Shown: positions 1 through 5,051 of the stretch, piece after piece
Layout of the letters: each line of letters starts with the position of its first letter
Numbering within the stretch: the stretch's first letter is position 1
Assembly (NCBI GenBank): GCA_025927795.1
Contig: JAICKT010000088.1
Location: forward strand, 1 to 12,664
Direction of reading: 5' to 3'
DNA: 12,664 nucleotides
From: Parafilimonas sp.
GTDB lineage: Bacteria > Bacteroidota > Bacteroidia > Chitinophagales > Chitinophagaceae
The notes under the pieces: generated by a model
What the model saw: the letters and a program-made list of their open reading frames with translations, nothing else
Told to the model about the DNA's origin: nothing
Database searches by the model: none
Translations under genes and position numbers: made by a program

Positions 1-17
1 ATCGAAATACAGTTTTA

Positions 18-25
18 TATTTTTG
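18..25 (+). promoter_or_regulatory. Possible Bacteroidota -7 promoter element (TATTTTTG)
   Basis: TATTTTTG fits the Bacteroidota sigma-A -7 consensus TAnnTTTG. The matching -33 element would lie at or beyond the window edge and cannot be judged. The predicted transcription start falls on or next to the ATG at 30. Confidence 0.3.
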
Positions 26-29
26 TATA

Positions 30-299
30 ATGAAAATGCGCAATGATGATGTTAAAAAGATTACAGAAATAAAACAGTATTTGCTTGATCCGCTCGTAAG
101 TTTTAAATTATATGATTACGCAATTACTTATTTAAATGATGCCATCAATGTTTTAAAAGATTATCCTGCTGCAAAAGATACTGCTGATTATCTGCAAAAC
201 ATATTGCCTGATATCGAAAATAAAACCTTAAGCCAGGAAGAATTGCGCAAAACGCTGAAAGATGCAGGTATAAAAATCAGCGCACTCACGAACAAATAA
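30..299 (+). CDS. Hypothetical protein, 89 aa, alpha-helical
   Basis: I do not recognise this protein. It is small, charged and apparently cytoplasmic: there is no signal peptide, membrane segment or cysteine motif. The sequence reads as a series of amphipathic helices, with a Lys-rich N-terminus, a hydrophobic stretch around residues 18-45 and a Glu/Lys-rich C-terminal helix around 65-85. The ATG at 30 follows a TAnnTTTG-like element by only four bases, so a transcript from it would have almost no leader. No in-frame stop lies between the window edge and position 30, so a start outside the window cannot be excluded. ATG at 36 is an alternative start. The following riboswitch has its own promoter, so this gene is probably not part of the B12 operon. 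Confidence 0.6.
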   Translation: MKMRNDDVKKITEIKQYLLDPLVSFKLYDYAITYLNDAINVLKDYPAAKDTADYLQNILPDIENKTLSQEELRKTLKDAGIKISALTNK

Positions 300-318
300 A
301 TCTTAATCAACGCATAAC

Positions 319-338
319 TTATAAACACTTCTTTATAA
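319..338 (+). repeat. AT-only inverted repeat downstream of the first gene
   Basis: TTATAAA at 319-325 pairs perfectly with TTTATAA at 332-338 across a 6-base loop. It lies 20 bases past the stop of the 89-aa gene and just before the riboswitch promoter. It could be a weak terminator, but the stem has no G-C pair and no clean T-run follows, so the role is unproven. Confidence 0.25.
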
Positions 339-344
339 AAGAAT

Positions 345-374
345 TTTGTTTGATAAAGCCTTCAGTTAATTTTG
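345..374 (+). promoter_or_regulatory. Promoter of the B12-riboswitch operon
   Basis: TTTG at 345-348 and TAATTTTG at 367-374 match the Bacteroidota -33 (TTTG) and -7 (TAnnTTTG) elements with an 18-base spacer. The predicted transcription start, around 378-381, coincides with the first strand of aptamer helix P1. The leader would therefore begin with the riboswitch itself. This agreement between promoter and RNA boundaries supports both calls. Confidence 0.6.
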
Positions 375-378
375 TTGC

Positions 379-609
379 TGATTTGGTTTCTCCGCCTCAG
401 GCGAAGAATTAAAAGGGAATCCTGTTAAAATCAGGAGCTATCCCCGTAGCTGTAAATGTGGTAAATGGTGTAAACAATCATCATTTACAAATACTGAAAA
501 TATTACCACTGTTGAGTAAGTTCTCACTTCATCAATGGGAAGGTTTTAGTAAAGCATGAGCCAGAAGACCTGCCAATCAAAAAAATATCTGGGCTTTCGG
601 GTGAAAAGC
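379..609 (+). ncRNA. Cobalamin (B12) riboswitch aptamer with P13 kissing hairpin
   Basis: This RNA senses adenosylcobalamin or a related cobamide and controls the downstream receptor operon. Signature pieces appear in the right order. P1 is TGATTTGG at 379-386 with CCAATCA at 573-579, with one bulged T. A small CGCC/GGCG hairpin lies at 393-403. AAAAGGGAAT follows at 411-420. CCTG/CAGG pairs 421-424 with 432-435. The hairpin AGCTA/TAGCT at 436-451 has loop TCCCCG (L5). A 7-bp stem pairs GTGGTAA 458-464 with TTACCAC 503-509. GGGAAGG follows at 537-543, and the B12 box AGCCAGAAGACCTGCC at 559-574. Downstream, hairpin GCTTT/AAAGC at 593-609 has loop CGGGTGA (L13). Its CGGG (598-601) can pair with CCCG (443-446) in L5, the kissing contact typical of this class. 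Placement before a BtuB-like gene fits known biology. Confidence 0.95.
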
Positions 610-669
610 AGAATGATAACGTCTTACTGCAGAAGACATTTTCATTTCTATTTATCTCTTTACACGAAA

Positions 670-713
670 GCTCATTCTTCAATTTATTTATAACACTCAA
701 AAGAAGAATGAGC
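670..713 (+). promoter_or_regulatory. Start-codon sequestering hairpin (riboswitch expression platform)
   Basis: GCTCATTCTTC at 670-680 is perfectly complementary to GAAGAATGAGC at 703-713, giving an 11-bp stem with a 22-base AT-rich loop. The 3' strand contains the purine-rich GAAG that could act as ribosome binding site and the ATG at 708, and it ends right before the ATG at 714. When formed, it should block translation of the receptor. No T-run follows the stem, so control at translation initiation is more likely than transcription termination. The link to ligand binding is inferred. Confidence 0.7.
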
Positions 714-2585
714 ATGAAAAAATTTTTCATTACAACAATTTTATTAGCACTTATACAATTTGCAAAAGCGCAAACAGATTCAACAAAAGAAAATATATTG
801 GATGAAGTTGTAGTTACTGCAACAAAATCACCAAAAAAATTAAGCGAAACGGGTAAAGTAATTAAGGTAATTACCAAAGAACAAATTGAACGAAGCGGCG
901 GAAAAGATTTATCACAAATACTAAATGAACAGGTTGGTATTACAGTGAATGGTGCATCGAGTAATCCGGGAAAAGATAAATCACTTTATTTATTAGGTGC
1001 AACAGATAAATACACTTTGATTTTGCTCGATGGAATTCCGTTGAATGAACCTGCAGGTGTTGGTGGTAGTTTCGATTTACGATTATTATCTCTTGATAAT
1101 ATTGAACGCATTGAAATTTTGCAGGGCAGTCAAAGTACATTGTATGGTTCGAACGCTGTTGCAGGTGTAATTAATATTATTTCAAAAAAACCCGAAACAA
1201 AAAAGCCGCAATTAAATGGCTTGCTTACTTATGGAAGTTATAATAGTTTTAAAGGCAACCCAAACATCAGCCAAAAAACAAAATTGCTTGAATACAATTT
1301 GAATTACACTTATTATAACACGAACGGAATTTCTGAAGCGAAAGACACAACCGGCAAAGCAAGTTTTGATAAAGATGGGTACAAGCAAAATGCAGTGCAG
1401 GCAATTGCTGGTATAAATATTACAGATAAATTTAAACTCTCGCCCTATTTCCGCTACACAAAATTTAAGGGTGATTTTGATGATGATGCTTTTACAGATG
1501 GACCTGACCATTACATTGCTTCATTAATAAACTCAGGATTAGACGGGCATTACAATTATGCAACCGGCAGTTTGCATTTTAACTATGGTTATGATTTTAC
1601 CAAACGCGATTATGAAAGTGCTTATCCTTTTCAATCAAGCGGAAAATTTCATAATGCAGAAGCATACGTAAATCAAACATTCAATAAAAATGTGCAGATG
1701 ATTGCAGGTGCAAGTTATCAATCGTATAAAGTAAAAGATATTGATACGGTGAACAGTATTATCAGTCCATATATTTCTTTTTTGTTTCACGATAATAATG
1801 GATTAAATGTTGAATTAGGCGGGCGATTTAATCATCACAATAAATATGGAAATAATTTTACTTACAGCTTTAATCCTTCTTATTTCATCAACAACAGCGT
1901 AAAAGTTTTTGCAAATATTACAAGCGGTTTCCGTGCGCCATCTATTAATGAGTTATTTGGATTGTATGGTGCGAACCCGGATTTAAAACCTGAAAAATCT
2001 AACACGCAGGAAGCCGGTGTGCAAACATTTTTATTGGAGAAAAAAATATCGGTTTTATTAACCGGCTTTAATCGCAGCATTGGTAACGTTATTATTAATA
2101 CCGGCGCCACAAACTACATTTATGAAAATGTAAATAAGCAACATGATTATGGCATAGAAGCTGAAATAAATTATACTGATAAAAAACTTCAACTAAATGT
2201 GGCATACGCATATATTAATGGAAAGCTCACAGATAAATCTTCAGGTAAAGATTCGGCATATTATAATCTTATACGCAGACCAAAAAATGCTATAAAAATA
2301 TATGCAGGTTATAATATTACTTCAGCATTATACATTAGTACATCTGTCCAATTCACAGGAAAAAGAACTGATACTTATTTCGATCCGGCAACATTTGAAT
2401 CGTCTGAAGTGAATTTAGATTCATACACATTGTGGAATGCGTACGCACAGTACAGCTTCTTAAAAAATAAATTGAACGTGTTTGTTGATGTGAAAAATAT
2501 CACCAATAAAACAAATTATTACGAAGTGTATGGCTACAATGTACAGGGCTTTACACTCACAGGGGGATTACATTTCAAATTATAA
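708..2585 (+). CDS. btuB: BtuB-like TonB-dependent outer-membrane cobalamin receptor
   Basis: This is an outer-membrane receptor that imports B12 or related corrinoids using energy from TonB-ExbBD. The product is 625 aa, close to the usual BtuB length. Residues 1-22 form a signal peptide (MKK start, hydrophobic core, cleavage near AKA-Q). A TonB box, EVVVTAT, lies at 33-39. The plug domain spans about 42-160, including LILLDGIPLNEP and the ILQGSQSTLYGSNAVAGVINIIS stretch typical of TonB receptors. The rest is a beta-barrel rich in aromatic, alternating strands, with FRAPSINELFG in the middle and a terminal barrel strand ending GGLHFKL. The cobalamin riboswitch directly upstream gives the substrate. 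ATG at 714 is an alternative start: GAAG is better spaced for it, and it begins MKKFF. Both starts lie in or beside the regulatory hairpin. Two co-directional genes follow. Confidence 0.93.
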   Translation: MSMKKFFITTILLALIQFAKAQTDSTKENILDEVVVTATKSPKKLSETGKVIKVITKEQIERSGGKDLSQILNEQVGITVNGASSNPGKDKSLYLLGATDKYTLILLDGIPLNEPAGVGGSFDLRLLSLDNIERIEILQGSQSTLYGSNAVAGVINIISKKPETKKPQLNGLLTYGSYNSFKGNPNISQKTKLLEYNLNYTYYNTNGISEAKDTTGKASFDKDGYKQNAVQAIAGINITDKFKLSPYFRYTKFKGDFDDDAFTDGPDHYIASLINSGLDGHYNYATGSLHFNYGYDFTKRDYESAYPFQSSGKFHNAEAYVNQTFNKNVQMIAGASYQSYKVKDIDTVNSIISPYISFLFHDNNGLNVELGGRFNHHNKYGNNFTYSFNPSYFINNSVKVFANITSGFRAPSINELFGLYGANPDLKPEKSNTQEAGVQTFLLEKKISVLLTGFNRSIGNVIINTGATNYIYENVNKQHDYGIEAEINYTDKKLQLNVAYAYINGKLTDKSSGKDSAYYNLIRRPKNAIKIYAGYNITSALYISTSVQFTGKRTDTYFDPATFESSEVNLDSYTLWNAYAQYSFLKNKLNVFVDVKNITNKTNYYEVYGYNVQGFTLTGGLHFKL

Positions 2586-2594
2586 ATTCAATAC

Positions 2595-2816
2595 ATGCCA
2601 CAGCATGAAATAAAAACTTGTGCGCGATGTAATAACAGTTTTGAATGCAAAGCCGGCGATATCGGTCATTGCCAATGCAGTTGTATTGAGTTAACTGTTG
2701 AAGAGCGTTGTTTTATTGAAGACCGTTATGCAGATTGTTTGTGTTTAAATTGTTTACTTCAATTAAAAAATAAGTTTGTGTTTTTTAAAGAAAAATATTT
2801 GTTTAATGGTGTATGA
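2595..2816 (+). CDS. Small cysteine-rich CWC-type protein with CQC in place of CWC
   Basis: The 73-aa protein has ten cysteines, at 9, 12, 18, 26, 28, 30, 39, 48, 50 and 53. The pattern CxxC-x5-C-x7-CxC resembles the cysteine-rich CWC family, whose name motif here reads CQC (26-28) followed by another Cys at 30. Many paired cysteines suggest zinc or another metal, but no function is known to me. There is no signal peptide, so it is probably cytoplasmic. It starts 9 bases after the receptor stop and lies between the receptor and the DUF71 gene in the same direction. It should therefore share the B12-controlled transcript. A role in corrinoid handling is guilt by association only. The family call is moderately sure; existence as a gene is likely given its cysteine pattern and tight spacing. 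Confidence 0.75.
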   Translation: MPQHEIKTCARCNNSFECKAGDIGHCQCSCIELTVEERCFIEDRYADCLCLNCLLQLKNKFVFFKEKYLFNGV

Positions 2817-2818
2817 AA

Positions 2819-2848
2819 CGGTCGGGCGCTTCAAAAAAAGTCAGACCG
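2819..2848 (+). repeat. Short inverted repeat between the CWC and DUF71 genes
   Basis: CGGTC at 2819-2823 can pair with GACCG at 2844-2848 over a 20-base loop in the 47-base gap. No T-run follows, so it does not look like a terminator. It might be a processing or stability element, or chance. Confidence 0.2.
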
Positions 2849-2863
2849 ATATAATTTTATTGC

Positions 2864-3568
2864 ATGAATGAAAATGCTTTTATGAACTGGAGTGGTGGTA
2901 AAGATTCCGCGCTTTGTTTATATAAAGCGCTTCAATCAAAACAATATAACATTCAATGTTTGCTTACGAATGTAAATGCATCGCATAACAGAATATCAAT
3001 GCATGGTGTTAGAAGAAGTTTGCTTGAAGTGCAAGCTGAATCAATTGGCATTCCATTACAAACAATTGAATTACCCGAACAGCCAACCATGCAGGAATAT
3101 GAACAAACTATGATGCAGAAAATTCAACAATTAAAATCGGCAGGTTGTTCAAAAGCAATATTTGGTGATATTTTTTTGGAAGATTTAAAAAATTATCGCG
3201 AACAAAAATTAAAGCAGTTGAATATTGATTGCATATTTCCTTTATGGAAAAGGGATACAACTGAACTACTAAAAGAATTTATTGCGTTAGGTTTTAAAGC
3301 AATTATTGTTTGTGTGAATGAAAAAGATTTGGATAAAAGCTTTTGCGGAAGATTGATTGATGAATCTTTTATAAATAATCTACCACAAAGTGTTGATGTA
3401 TGTGGTGAAAATGGAGAATTCCATTCTTTTGTTTTTGACGGACCGATATTTAAACAACCGGTAAAATTTTCGAAAGGAGAAATAGTTTACAAATTATATG
3501 ATGCGCCTAAGCAGAACGATGTAACAAGTAAATATGGATTTTATTTCTGTGATTTGTTGCCTGTTTAA
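2864..3568 (+). CDS. DUF71/COG2102 PP-loop ATPase, probable B12-salvage branch
   Basis: This 234-aa protein is a PP-loop ATP pyrophosphatase of the DUF71/COG2102 family, related to diphthine-ammonia ligase (Dph6). The PP-loop SGGKDS is at residues 10-15. Other family blocks are GVRRSLLEVQAESIGIPL (48-65), FGDI (100-103), IFPLW (124-128) and CGENGEFHSFVFDGPIF (180-196). Bacteria lack diphthamide. Comparative genomics has proposed that a bacterial DUF71 branch acts in B12 salvage, and an ENGEFH-type motif here (182-187) replaces the EGGE-type motif I associate with the diphthamide branch. Position in a riboswitch-led btuB operon supports the B12 assignment. The chemistry, likely ATP-driven amidation of a corrinoid, is not established. 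M7 is an alternative start. The gene end overlaps the convergent thioredoxin-like gene by 4 bases. Confidence 0.87.
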   Translation: MNENAFMNWSGGKDSALCLYKALQSKQYNIQCLLTNVNASHNRISMHGVRRSLLEVQAESIGIPLQTIELPEQPTMQEYEQTMMQKIQQLKSAGCSKAIFGDIFLEDLKNYREQKLKQLNIDCIFPLWKRDTTELLKEFIALGFKAIIVCVNEKDLDKSFCGRLIDESFINNLPQSVDVCGENGEFHSFVFDGPIFKQPVKFSKGEIVYKLYDAPKQNDVTSKYGFYFCDLLPV

Positions 3569-4110
3569 TCTTTATAGTTAGCAGGGTTTAATGCTGCCGG
3601 ACTCCACGCTTCAAAAAATTCTGCAATTTTTTCTTTGTTGTAGCCTTTGCCTTCTTCAAGATATTCTGAGTTTTGTGTGTGAATACGATTTCCGTTTTCA
3701 TCAAGAATTATAAACACAGGAAAACCGAAACGTTGCGGATAACCATATTTTGCATACAATTTTTCATTTTTGTTTTCACCACTATAGTTCAAATGATATA
3801 CAACAAAATCAGCATTAACAATTGAATCAAGCTTTGCATCGTTAGCAACAGTTAAACTAAAACGCTTGCACCAAATACACCAGTTACCGCCGCCCTGCAT
3901 TAAAACAAATTTGTGTTCTGCTTTAGCCTTTTTTACCGCTGCCGCAATATCTTTTGCTGCATCTGCATTGGGATTATATAAATGAGCTGTATCTGTGCTC
4001 TGCGCATTCAAAAAACTGCAAACAAAAAAACTCAATACAAAAAATAATGCGTTCATTGTATATATTTTATTTTTCAATTGCCACATGTAATTCGTTATAA
4101 AAACTTTCAT
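3565..4110 (-). CDS. Exported thioredoxin-fold protein (CIWC)
   Basis: This is a thioredoxin-like protein, probably periplasmic, acting as a thiol-disulfide reductase or isomerase. A hydrophobic signal sequence runs through residues 20-34 with a likely cleavage at LNA-Q (34-37). The redox motif is GNWCIWCKRF, with CIWC at 78-81, and the cis-proline is in GFPVF (P131) as in thioredoxins. The fold ends in a helix near 159-170. The N-terminus is uncertain. The longest form starts at 4110, but starts at 4086 (MWQLKNKIYT, which gives the signal peptide a positive n-region) or 4056 are also reasonable. A good promoter lies at 4173-4203. It is divergent from the MarC gene and convergent with the B12 operon. 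The substrate is unknown, and the best family label is thioredoxin family (Thioredoxin_7-like). Confidence 0.88.
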   Translation of the reverse strand: MKVFITNYMWQLKNKIYTMNALFFVLSFFVCSFLNAQSTDTAHLYNPNADAAKDIAAAVKKAKAEHKFVLMQGGGNWCIWCKRFSLTVANDAKLDSIVNADFVVYHLNYSGENKNEKLYAKYGYPQRFGFPVFIILDENGNRIHTQNSEYLEEGKGYNKEKIAEFFEAWSPAALNPANYKD

Positions 4111-4172
4111 CGCTGTTAGTTAATGTGCCCGAAATTTTTATAGCTCATTTCATAATATTTAGTTGATGTATG

Positions 4173-4203
4173 CAAATCTATTTTATCAGCTTCATCAATC
4201 AAA
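4173..4203 (-). promoter_or_regulatory. Promoter for the thioredoxin-like gene
   Basis: Read on the minus strand, TTTG (4203-4200) and TAGATTTG (4180-4173) match the Bacteroidota -33 and -7 elements with a 19-base spacer. The predicted start is near 4167-4169, leaving a leader of roughly 57 bases to the ATG at 4110, longer if a downstream start is used. Confidence 0.55.
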
Positions 4204-4209
4204 CAAAAT

Positions 4210-4217
4210 TAACTTTG
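4210..4217 (+). promoter_or_regulatory. -7 element for the MarC gene (TAACTTTG)
   Basis: TAACTTTG fits TAnnTTTG and lies 13 bases before the ATG at 4231. A transcript would have a leader of only about 7-10 bases. No good TTTG is found at the -33 distance. It sits seven bases from the -33 element of the divergent thioredoxin-like gene. Confidence 0.45.
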
Positions 4218-4230
4218 CATAAAACAGCAC

Positions 4231-4800
4231 ATGGATTTTAATAAGCTGCTTACGGTAACGTTTACATTGTTTGCTGTGATTGACATCATTGGCTCTATCC
4301 CTGTGCTTATTAGTTTAAGAAATAAGGCGGGAAAAATTAATTCTTTAAAAGTTACACTGGTATGCGGCGCACTCATGATTATATTTTTATACGTTGGGCA
4401 ACCGATGCTTAAAATTTTAAGTCTTGATGTGCATTCGTTTGCTGTTGGCGGTTCTATAGTTATGTTTTTGCTTGGACTTGAAATGGTATTAGGTCTCGAA
4501 TTTTTTAAAGAAGAAGCCGGCGCAACAGGAACACTTGTGCCGATTGCATTTCCCATTATTGCAGGCACCGGAACACTTACAACAATTATGTCTTTAAAAG
4601 CAAACTATGATGATAAATATATTTTAATTGGCACTTTAATAAACCTTGTTATCATCTTTATTACACTGCATTTGCTTGGCTGGTTAGAAAGAATTTTAGG
4701 CAGGGCAGGATTAATTGCTGTACGAAAATTTTTTGGTGTGATATTGCTTGCAATTGCAGTAAAAATTTTCGGAGCCAACCTTGCAGCTTTTGGAAGATAG
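4231..4800 (+). CDS. MarC-family integral membrane protein
   Basis: This 189-aa inner-membrane protein has about six hydrophobic segments, near residues 5-27, 40-60, 66-90, 102-118, 130-150 and 165-186, and is of typical MarC (UPF0056) length. Family blocks are visible: DIIGSIPVLISL (18-29) corresponds to the DPIGNIP motif, and AFPIIAGTGTLTTIMSL to the A-P-AGPGAITT motif. The last block is RKFFGVILLAIAVKIFGANL. The two normally conserved prolines (DP and GPG) are Ile and Thr here, which I recall as a Bacteroidota variant. The transport substrate is unknown; the old link of MarC to multiple antibiotic resistance is not supported as a function. It is probably monocistronic, with its own -7 element at 4210 and a tRNA gene 79 bases downstream. 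Confidence 0.92.
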   Translation: MDFNKLLTVTFTLFAVIDIIGSIPVLISLRNKAGKINSLKVTLVCGALMIIFLYVGQPMLKILSLDVHSFAVGGSIVMFLLGLEMVLGLEFFKEEAGATGTLVPIAFPIIAGTGTLTTIMSLKANYDDKYILIGTLINLVIIFITLHLLGWLERILGRAGLIAVRKFFGVILLAIAVKIFGANLAAFGR

Positions 4801-4825
4801 TTGCAGGTTTTTGTTTTGTTCACTG

Positions 4826-4848
4826 CTGATAGCTAATACCTGATAGCT
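4826..4848 (+). repeat. 9-bp direct repeat CTGATAGCT, 14-base period
   Basis: CTGATAGCT occurs at 4826-4834 and again at 4840-4848 in the spacer between the MarC gene and the tRNA. The unit plus AATAC gives a 14-base period. No function is evident. It could be part of a dispersed intergenic repeat or an operator. Confidence 0.4.
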
Positions 4849-4861
4849 TGTTTATTGTTCT

Positions 4862-4869
4862 TATTTTCG
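4862..4869 (+). promoter_or_regulatory. Possible -7 element for the tRNA gene (TATTTTCG)
   Basis: TATTTTCG differs from TAnnTTTG at one base and ends 10 bases before the tRNA 5' end, a sensible distance for a short leader. The similar TATCTTCG precedes the next gene. No convincing -33 element was found. Confidence 0.3.
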
Positions 4870-4879
4870 CAAAATATTT

Positions 4880-4951
4880 GGTCTCGTAGTACAATGGATA
4901 GTACGCAAGTCTCCGGAACTTGATATTCAGGTTCGATTCCTGACGAGATCA
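4880..4951 (+). tRNA. tRNA-Arg (anticodon CCG)
   Basis: A full cloverleaf of 72 bases can be folded. The acceptor stem is GGTCTCG (4880-4886) with CGAGATC (4944-4950), with one G-U pair and discriminator A at 4951. The D-arm is GTAC/GTAC (4889-4892, 4901-4904) with loop AATGGATA. The anticodon stem is CAAGT/ACTTG (4906-4910, 4918-4922) with loop CTCCGGA, giving anticodon CCG at 4913-4915, which reads the arginine codon CGG. A 4-base variable loop precedes the T-arm TCAGG/CCTGA (4927-4931, 4939-4943) with loop TTCGATT. The 3' CCA is not encoded and must be added by the CCA-adding enzyme. Confidence 0.95.
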
Positions 4952-4992
4952 CTTCTGAAAACCGCTTATTGCTTCTTACCGCAAACCATACA

Positions 4993-5012
4993 ACTCTTGT
5001 AATAAAAAGAGT
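4993..5012 (+). repeat. Inverted repeat downstream of tRNA-Arg
   Basis: ACTCTT at 4993-4998 pairs with AAGAGT at 5007-5012 around an 8-base loop, 42 bases past the tRNA. No T-run follows, so it is a poor terminator. It may mark the tRNA transcript end or influence the next promoter. Confidence 0.25.
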
Positions 5013-5022
5013 GTAATTATAA

Positions 5023-5030
5023 TATCTTCG
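5023..5030 (+). promoter_or_regulatory. Possible -7 element for the DUF4836-type gene (TATCTTCG)
   Basis: TATCTTCG is one mismatch from TAnnTTTG and lies 21 bases before the ATG at 5052. A TTG at 4997-4999 is 23 bases upstream, a rather long spacing. This is a weak call. Confidence 0.3.
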
Positions 5031-5051
5031 CTTATCCCATAACAAAATAAT

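Noticed and set aside
524..877. Minus-strand open frame of 117 codons over the riboswitch and start of the receptor gene
   Set aside because: It lies antisense to a clear cobalamin riboswitch and the receptor signal peptide and TonB box. The protein shows no recognisable motif.
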